From NCBI RefSeq assembly GCF_009496005.1, contig NZ_WIBF01000018.1, positions 1 to 47,198 on the forward strand: 47,198 nucleotides of DNA. Reading direction: 5' to 3'. Shown piece after piece: positions 41,992-47,198 of the stretch. This DNA is from Tritonibacter litoralis (GTDB lineage Bacteria > Pseudomonadota > Alphaproteobacteria > Rhodobacterales > Rhodobacteraceae). Under the pieces are notes generated by a model. The model had not been told where the DNA came from and searched no databases. It saw only the letters and a list, made by a program, of their open reading frames with translations. The stretch's first letter is position 1, and every line of letters starts with the position of its first letter. Made by a program: the position numbers and the translations under genes.

Positions 41992-43507
41992 ATGACTGCC
42001 CCTGATGAATTACCCAATGACGTAGCTGAGTTGAAGGCGATCATCCGTGCGCAGCAGGATCAGAATGCGCGGCTTGAGGCTTTGGTTGCCTCTTTTAAGA
42101 AGGCGCTCTTCGGGGCCAAATCGGAGAAGATCGATCCGGCCCAATATGAGCTGGAGCTCGAAGATATCGAGACCGCCATCGCGCAGGTGGAAGCCGAGAT
42201 CGACGCCGACGAACGCACCGCACCGCGCCGGTACGATCACCAAAGCCACGCCAGACCAATCGGGGATCATTGCCCAAGCATCTTGAGCGCGTGGAGGTGG
42301 TCATTGAACCAGAGCGCTCCTGCGCCTGCGGAACTGAGGGTCATGTCATTGGCGAAGATGTCAGTGAGCGCTTGGATATCATTCCAGCCCAATTCCGGGT
42401 GATCGTTACCCGTCGACCCAAATATGCTTGTCGGTCTTGTGAAGGCGGGATCGTCCAAGCCCCAGCTCCCGTCCACATCATTGCAGGCGGCATGCCAACC
42501 GAGGCCACGCTGGCACATGTGCTTGTCTCGAAATACGCAGACCACTTGCCACTTTACCGTCAGGCGCAGATCTACAGCCGTCAGGAGATCGATCTGGATC
42601 GTTCAACCCTGGCCGCGTGGGTAGGTAAATCAGCGTTTGAGCTTACACCAGTTTATGACGCGCTGCTGAGCAACCTGAAGCAATCAACCAAGCTGTTCAT
42701 GGATGAAACCCCCGCGCCGGTTCTGGCCCCGGGGCGCAAACGCACAAAAACGGGATACTTCTGGGCCCTTGCGCGGGATGACCGGCCATGGAGCGGTGAG
42801 GACCCGCCCGGCGTTGCCTTCACCTATGCGCCAGGACGATCCGGCCAGCATGCAGACAATATTTTGAAAGGCTTCAGCGGCATCCTGCAGGTGGACGGAT
42901 ACGCAGGCTACAATCGGTTGCTTAAACGCCCGGCTCAGGGTGTGACACTGGCTTATTGCTGGGCGCACGCCGCCGTAAATTGCACGATGTCACCCAGTCC
43001 GGTGCGGCCCCGATCGCGCAAGAAGGCCTGGCTCAAATCCAGGCGCTCTATCGCATTGAAAAGGACCTGCGCGGCCAATCAGCCGAGCAACGCCAGGCAG
43101 CACGACAGGACCGCTCAAAACCTATCATTGACGCCTTCGCACTTTGGCTGGCCCAAAGCCGTGCCCGCGTCTCGGCTAAATCCCCGACCGGAGAGGCCCT
43201 GAAATACATCGCCAAGTACTGGGATGGGCTGATCCTTTTCCTCAACGATGGCCGCATCGAACTCGATAACAACGCAGTCGAGCGCACCATCCGCCCCATC
43301 GCCCTAAACCGAAAAAACGCGCTCTTCGCGGGCCATGACGCAGGCGCACAAAACTGGGCAGTAATCGCGTCCCTCATCGAGACCTGCAAGCTCAACGGGA
43401 TCGAACCACACGGCTATCTGTCCGGCGTCCTGACAGCTATCGCAGAAGGCCACAAACAAACGGACATCAACGAACTGCTGCCATGGAAGTACGCTAAAAC
43501 CGTGTAA
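41992..43507 (+). pseudogene. IS66 transposase TnpC with two frameshifts
   Basis: Frame 1 (from 41992) ends after the coiled-coil/zinc-finger N-terminus around 42220-42260. A second frame (about 42265-42965) carries the zinc-finger (CACGTEGHVIG, YACRSCEGG) and first DDE blocks (TKLFMDETPAPVL, GILQVDGYAGYN). A third frame (about 42960-43507) gives the last DDE region (LDNNAVERTIRPIALNRKN). Two separate indels make it nonfunctional unless sequencing error is to blame. Confidence 0.88.
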
Positions 43508-43555
43508 TCAGCGCACCGCTTACAAACCATTTCAGTTCTGCTCAAGACCGTTGCA

Positions 43556-43577
43556 CCCGTCACATCCTAGTGACGGG
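43556..43577. repeat. eight-base-pair hairpin downstream of IS66
   Basis: CCCGTCAC-ATCCTA-GTGACGGG is a perfect inverted repeat with a six-base loop, in the 97-base gap between IS66 and glpR. No U-run follows on either strand. It may terminate glpR transcripts or be an old IS boundary. Confidence 0.4.
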
Positions 43578-43620
43578 GTGGCTTAGCGTTCTGTTTTGTG
43601 AGCGGGGGAGTTGTCTGACG

Positions 43621-44388
43621 TCAGCGATTCTTTGCGACGATAACTTGAGTATCATTGCCTTTACATGCATCGGAAAATTCAGTGGGAGGTATTTTGTCTG
43701 TCACGAACACATCTATCTCAGGCAAGCCTGCAATTTTGATCGGTGCTTTGCGGTCAAACTTTGAGTTATCTGCAGCCAGAAAAACCTTGTCACTGCGACT
43801 GATGATCGCCTGACTGACCCCAACCTCACGGGTGTCAAAGTCTAGGATGTCACCTCCAGGGTGAAGCGCCGAACAGCCGATGATCGCGAAGTCAAAGCGA
43901 AACCTCGAAACTGTTTCCCTGGCAACTGCACCGACCAACCCTCCATCAGCCCTACGCAAGTCGCCGCCAGTTACAACAACCTCAAGACTTGATTCGTGGG
44001 CGAGCTTGTTTGCGATGTTAAGGTTGTTCGTGACGACAAGTAGCCCAGTATGCCGACGCAGCTCAGAGGCTACAGCTTCGGTTGTCGTCCCAATGTTTAA
44101 GAATAATGAGCAGTCGTTGGGAATATGTCGAACGCACTCTCTAGCGATGTCAACTTTGGAAGGCTGGTTGAGCTCCTGTCGTTCAATATACCCAATATTC
44201 ATAGTGGTTGACGGTAGAATGGCGCCACCATGTACGCGTTCGAGCTGACCAGACTCGGCCAACTCGGTTAGGTCTCTCCGTATTGTTTGAGGCGTCACGC
44301 CAAAGTGATCGACCAACATGTCGACGGTCACCTTGCCCTCCCTGCGGGCCATCTCAATAATTTCGGGCTTTCGCAACGTTTGAACCAT
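43621..44388 (-). CDS. glpR: GlpR, DeoR-family repressor of glycerol metabolism
   Basis: A 255-residue DeoR/GlpR protein. The N-terminal helix-turn-helix (VTVDMLVDHFGVTPQTIRRDLTELAESG, about 15-42) is followed by the sugar-phosphate-sensing domain (LFLNIGTTTEAVA, DFAIIGCSAL, DFDTREVGVSQAI). The ATG at 44388 has GGGAGAG; the longer frame to 44544 is rejected. It is divergent from glpD. Binding of glycerol-3-phosphate would relieve repression of the glp genes. It looks intact and matches the alphaproteobacterial glpR-glpDSTPQ layout. Confidence 0.92.
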   Translation of the reverse strand: MVQTLRKPEIIEMARREGKVTVDMLVDHFGVTPQTIRRDLTELAESGQLERVHGGAILPSTTMNIGYIERQELNQPSKVDIARECVRHIPNDCSLFLNIGTTTEAVASELRRHTGLLVVTNNLNIANKLAHESSLEVVVTGGDLRRADGGLVGAVARETVSRFRFDFAIIGCSALHPGGDILDFDTREVGVSQAIISRSDKVFLAADNSKFDRKAPIKIAGLPEIDVFVTDKIPPTEFSDACKGNDTQVIVAKNR

Positions 44389-44625
44389 TTTCTCTCCCAA
44401 ACTCTTGATAGAGCATAGTGCGTTTGCTTGTATCGACCATCGACTCTCTCGTTTACGCTTTTGGGCGCGAAAATCAGTGAAAAATAGCTTTTTTATCAGA
44501 TAGTTAAGAGAAAAGGAAATAAAACGAACAAAAATATCTTCCATTTATGCGCGTTTTCTGTTCAAAAAGCCAGAGTACTCGAAAGAGGCGTTAGCGGTCG
44601 GGAGAACCGCTTTGGGAGGATAACC
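44389..44625. promoter_or_regulatory. glpR-glpD divergent control region
   Basis: A 237-base AT-rich gap between glpR and glpD. It contains repeated GTTC/GAAC half-site-like elements (for example CGAACAAAAA at 44525 and TGTTCAAAAA at 44560), plausible GlpR operators as in DeoR-type systems. I could not fix a single palindrome or promoter, so the exact sites are unknown. Confidence 0.4.
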
Positions 44626-46212
44626 ATGCGTAAGGACTATGACCTCTTGGTCATTGGTGGAGGAATCAACGGTTGCGGGATCGCGCGCGATGCCGCTGGC
44701 CGAGGCCTTAAAGTCTGCCTCCTGGAAATGAACGATCTCGGTGGAGCTACTTCAGCATCCTCCACGAAACTCTTCCATGGCGGACTTCGCTACCTCGAAT
44801 ATTTTGAATTTCGGTTGGTTCGTGAAGCGTTGATCGAGCGCGAAGTACTGCTGAAAGCAATGCCTCATATTTCATGGCCGATGCGCTTTGTCCTCCCTTT
44901 CCATAGGGACATGCGTTTCGATGGCACCACACCGACATCGAAGTTGCTTGGTACTGTGATGCCATGGATGAAAGGTCGGCGTCCGGCTTGGCTTATTCGT
45001 CTAGGCTTGTTCATGTATGACAACCTCGGTGGCCGCGAGATCCTACCGGGCACGAAAAGTCTCGATCTACACGCCGCACCAGAGGGTGCACCTCTCAACA
45101 AGAAGTTCAAAAAGGCGTTTGAGTACTCGGATTGCTGGGTCGAAGACTCACGGCTTGTCGTTCTTAATGCTCGCGATGCTGAAGATCGCGGCGCAGACAT
45201 CTTTACACGCGAGAAAGTGCTGGGCTCAGATGTTACGGATGGCGTCTGGACAGTCACATCTGAGAACTCGAATACAGGCGAAACCACAAAGCGCACAGCA
45301 CGGATGGTTGTTAATGCAGCTGGTCCTTGGGTTGGTGACGTGTTGCGCGGAACTCTAAGAAGCAACAGTTCGGCAGGCGTCCGCTTGGTTCGTGGAAGCC
45401 ATATCGTAACCAAAAGACTGTTTGACCACGACAAGTGCTATTTCTTTCAAGGCACCGATGGCCGCATTATTTTTGCTATACCCTACGAAACTGATTTCAC
45501 ACTCATCGGAACAACAGATGCGGAACACGCCGATCCGTCTCAGAAACCTGAATGCACAGATGAAGAGCGTGATTATCTGATCGACTTCATCAACCAGTAC
45601 ATCGCAAAACCTATCGCAGTAGAAGACATTGTTTGGACATATTCAGGTGTTCGGCCGCTCTATGATGATGGAGCCGATAGTGCCACTGCCGCAACGCGCG
45701 ACTACGTTCTGAAGTTGGACAAGTCTCGCGGTGCCCCAGCACTGAACGTTTTTGGCGGGAAGATCACCACTTATCGCCGTTTGGCCGAAAGCGCGCTGGA
45801 GAAGATCCAGACCGTGTTCCCGGCGGCTGATAAACCTTGGACTGCGGGTGTTGCCTTGCCCGGCGGGGATTTCCCGGTGGATGGCGTGGCGCAGATGATT
45901 GCCAATCTGAAGACGCAGTTTGCCTTTTTGGATGAACGCTGGGCCACACGTCTGGTCAAAGCCTATGGCAGTGAAGCGCGTGACATTCTGAAGGGGTCCG
46001 CGATCAAAGCCGATCTGGGGCAGGATTTTGGTGCTACGCTCACCGAGCGTGAGGTGAATTGGCTGATTGAAAAAGAATACGCGCGCTGTGCCGCCGATGT
46101 GGTGTGGCGGCGCAGCAAACTGGGCCTACGTCTGAGTAAAGAGGAAATCTCTGCTTTGGACATTTGGATGAAAAGTCGCGTGGCGGCCGGAGTGACTGCC
46201 GCGGCGAAATAG
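44626..46212 (+). CDS. glpD: aerobic glycerol-3-phosphate dehydrogenase
   Basis: A 528-residue FAD enzyme that oxidises glycerol-3-phosphate to dihydroxyacetone phosphate and feeds electrons to ubiquinone at the membrane. The N-terminal FAD motif is GGGINGCGIARDAAGRG (11-27), followed by TSASSTKLFHGGLRYLE and the later VWTYSGVRPLYDDG and FGGKITTYRRLAE blocks. GGGAGGA precedes the ATG. The first three quarters are AT-richer in codon use than the last ~450 bases, which resemble the following glpS. It is part of the glp operon with the downstream ABC transporter genes. Confidence 0.96.
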   Translation: MRKDYDLLVIGGGINGCGIARDAAGRGLKVCLLEMNDLGGATSASSTKLFHGGLRYLEYFEFRLVREALIEREVLLKAMPHISWPMRFVLPFHRDMRFDGTTPTSKLLGTVMPWMKGRRPAWLIRLGLFMYDNLGGREILPGTKSLDLHAAPEGAPLNKKFKKAFEYSDCWVEDSRLVVLNARDAEDRGADIFTREKVLGSDVTDGVWTVTSENSNTGETTKRTARMVVNAAGPWVGDVLRGTLRSNSSAGVRLVRGSHIVTKRLFDHDKCYFFQGTDGRIIFAIPYETDFTLIGTTDAEHADPSQKPECTDEERDYLIDFINQYIAKPIAVEDIVWTYSGVRPLYDDGADSATAATRDYVLKLDKSRGAPALNVFGGKITTYRRLAESALEKIQTVFPAADKPWTAGVALPGGDFPVDGVAQMIANLKTQFAFLDERWATRLVKAYGSEARDILKGSAIKADLGQDFGATLTEREVNWLIEKEYARCAADVVWRRSKLGLRLSKEEISALDIWMKSRVAAGVTAAAK

Positions 46213-46221
46213 GGGGGAGCT

Positions 46222-47198
46222 ATGACGCTCGAATTAAAAGATGTGTCAAAGGTGGTGAATGGGGCGACCCATATTTATCCCACCGATCTGACACTGAACA
46301 AAGGGACGATGAACGTTCTGTTGGGGCCGACGCTTTCGGGCAAGACCTCGTTGATGCGCCTGATGGCGGGTCTGGACGCGCCGACCAAGGGCAAGATCTT
46401 TTGGGAAGGCAATGATGTCACCGGCATGCGGGTGCAGGATCGTCAGGTGGCGATGGTGTATCAGCAGTTCATCAACTACCCGTCGATGACAGTTTACAAC
46501 AATATTGCATCGCCGCTGCGGTTGCTGGGCAAATCCAGCGCCGAGATTGACGCGGCGGTGAAGAAATCAGCCGATCTGATGCAGCTGACGCCGATGTTGC
46601 AGCGCAAGCCGCTGGAACTGTCCGGTGGTCAGCAGCAGCGCTGTGCGCTGGCGCGCGCGCTGGTCAAGGATGCGGGTCTGGTTCTGCTGGATGAGCCTTT
46701 GGCGAACCTGGATTACAAACTGCGCGAAGAGCTGCGGGTGGAGATCCCGAAGATTTTTGAAGAGGCGGGATCCATCTTTGTCTATGCCACAACCGAGCCG
46801 GAAGAGGCGCTGTTGTTGGGGGGCAATACCGCCACCATGTGGGAAGGGCGTGTGACCCAGTTTGGTCTGACGCCGTCGGTTTACCGTCAGCCGGTGGATG
46901 CAACAACCGCGCGGGTGTTCAGCGATCCGCCGATGAATTTCCTGAAGGTGTCCAAGACGGGCAAGAAGATCATGTTTGGCGATGGGCAGTCGGCAGATGC
47001 CGTGGGTCCGATGGCGGATCTGGCGGATGGGCGCTATGTGGCGGGGTTCCGTCCCAACCATGTGGAAATCACGGCGCATGCGGCGGGTTTGATGACATTT
47101 GACACCCGTCTGGTGGTAACCGAGCTGACCGGGTCCGAGACATTTGTGCATTTGGACCACCATGGTGAGACCTGGGTGGGGCTGGTGCATGGGATCCA
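46222..47198 (+). CDS. glpS: glycerol ABC transporter ATP-binding protein GlpS (3' end beyond the window)
   Basis: The open frame from the ATG at 46222 (GGGGGGAG upstream) runs off the window; 325 codons are present. Walker A GPTLSGKT (35-42), signature LSGGQQQR (133-140) and Walker B VLLDEP (154-159) mark it as an ABC ATPase of the sugar/UgpC type. A C-terminal TOBE-like region is beginning (GFRPNHVEITA). Ten bases separate it from glpD, matching the rhizobial glpDSTPQ glycerol-uptake operon. The Walker A is unusual (Thr-Leu-Ser in place of the common Ser-Gly-Cys type), as in GlpS. Confidence 0.9.
   Translation, partial: MTLELKDVSKVVNGATHIYPTDLTLNKGTMNVLLGPTLSGKTSLMRLMAGLDAPTKGKIFWEGNDVTGMRVQDRQVAMVYQQFINYPSMTVYNNIASPLRLLGKSSAEIDAAVKKSADLMQLTPMLQRKPLELSGGQQQRCALARALVKDAGLVLLDEPLANLDYKLREELRVEIPKIFEEAGSIFVYATTEPEEALLLGGNTATMWEGRVTQFGLTPSVYRQPVDATTARVFSDPPMNFLKVSKTGKKIMFGDGQSADAVGPMADLADGRYVAGFRPNHVEITAHAAGLMTFDTRLVVTELTGSETFVHLDHHGETWVGLVHGI

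Larger units (their letters stand above)
41116..43524 (+). mobile_element. IS66-family insertion sequence
   Basis: About 2.4 kb with terminal repeats TGTAAGCGGTGCGC at both ends (41116-41129; reverse complement 43511-43524). It holds tnpA, tnpB and a tnpC broken by two frameshifts, so it is not autonomous. The neighbouring eight bases differ, so no target duplication remains. Confidence 0.88.

Noticed and set aside
42270-43202. 310-codon frame as a separate complete IS66 transposase
   Set aside because: It lacks both the normal N-terminus and the last catalytic block, which lie in other frames on either side; it is one part of a frameshifted tnpC.
1-47198. CRISPR array, rRNA or tRNA genes
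   Set aside because: No regularly spaced repeats and no RNA-gene signatures were seen by eye; a covariance-model search would be needed to be certain.

Overview
The window reads as part of an alphaproteobacterial, most likely Rhodobacterales (Roseobacter-group), plasmid or chromid. The main evidence is a complete repABC replication/partition operon, ArdC and DUF3768 plasmid genes, an Xre-RES toxin-antitoxin pair, and a glpR/glpD/glpS glycerol locus of the alphaproteobacterial type. Many insertion sequences separate the functional blocks, so the window looks like a mosaic accessory replicon. No rRNA, tRNA or CRISPR array was seen.

Layout. 1-2.3 kb: minus-strand plasmid genes (DUF3768, a small unknown, ArdC-like antirestriction protein, an unknown). 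2.7-3.6 kb: Xre-RES toxin-antitoxin with a clear promoter. 3.6-7.6 kb: repABC on the minus strand, with two copies of a GC-rich palindrome (probable parS) beside the repC stop, and repeats plus a DnaA box upstream of repA. 7.6-9.8 kb: serine recombinase and an RHE_PE00001-like regulator. 9.9-17.8 kb: phaC (PHA synthase) followed by a truncated fabI, divergent from an HlyD-RbbA-YhhJ type ABC export operon and a small lipoprotein. A perfect FNR-type box and a PhaR-type box lie between the two arms. 17.8-23.7 kb: ISL3 element, Tn3-family transposon with a decapitated resolvase, and IS3 and IS110 remnants.

24-33.5 kb is the most coherent cargo. A MFS exporter is divergent from an ArsR-type repressor. 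Next comes a NemR-like TetR regulator, with the conserved redox-cysteine context, and a long co-directional gene set: Ohr/OsmC peroxidase, YqhD-type aldehyde reductase, CurA-like alkenal reductase, DJ-1/Hsp31-like protein, GST, a frameshifted CxxCH (P460-like) protein, aldo/keto reductase and a NemA-like old yellow enzyme. The same TAGAC-N5-GTCTA operator sits before the regulator and inside the promoter of the first enzyme gene, so I interpret this as a reactive-electrophile/carbonyl detoxification regulon.

33.6-36.4 kb is an IS graveyard. 36.5-41 kb is a second TetR-controlled operon: AhpD-like protein, frameshifted aldehyde dehydrogenase, DUF779, SRPBCC and an L-2-haloacid dehalogenase with a full catalytic residue set. 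The regulator gene and the operon share an identical 14-bp operator. 41.1-43.5 kb is a decayed IS66 element. 43.6-47.2 kb holds glpR divergent from glpD and the start of a glycerol ABC transporter (glpS), cut by the window end.

A recurring regulatory pattern is that three regulator genes (8716, 25253, 36615) have an inverted-repeat operator next to the start codon and a -10-like hexamer that would place transcription start at the ATG, suggesting leaderless autoregulation.
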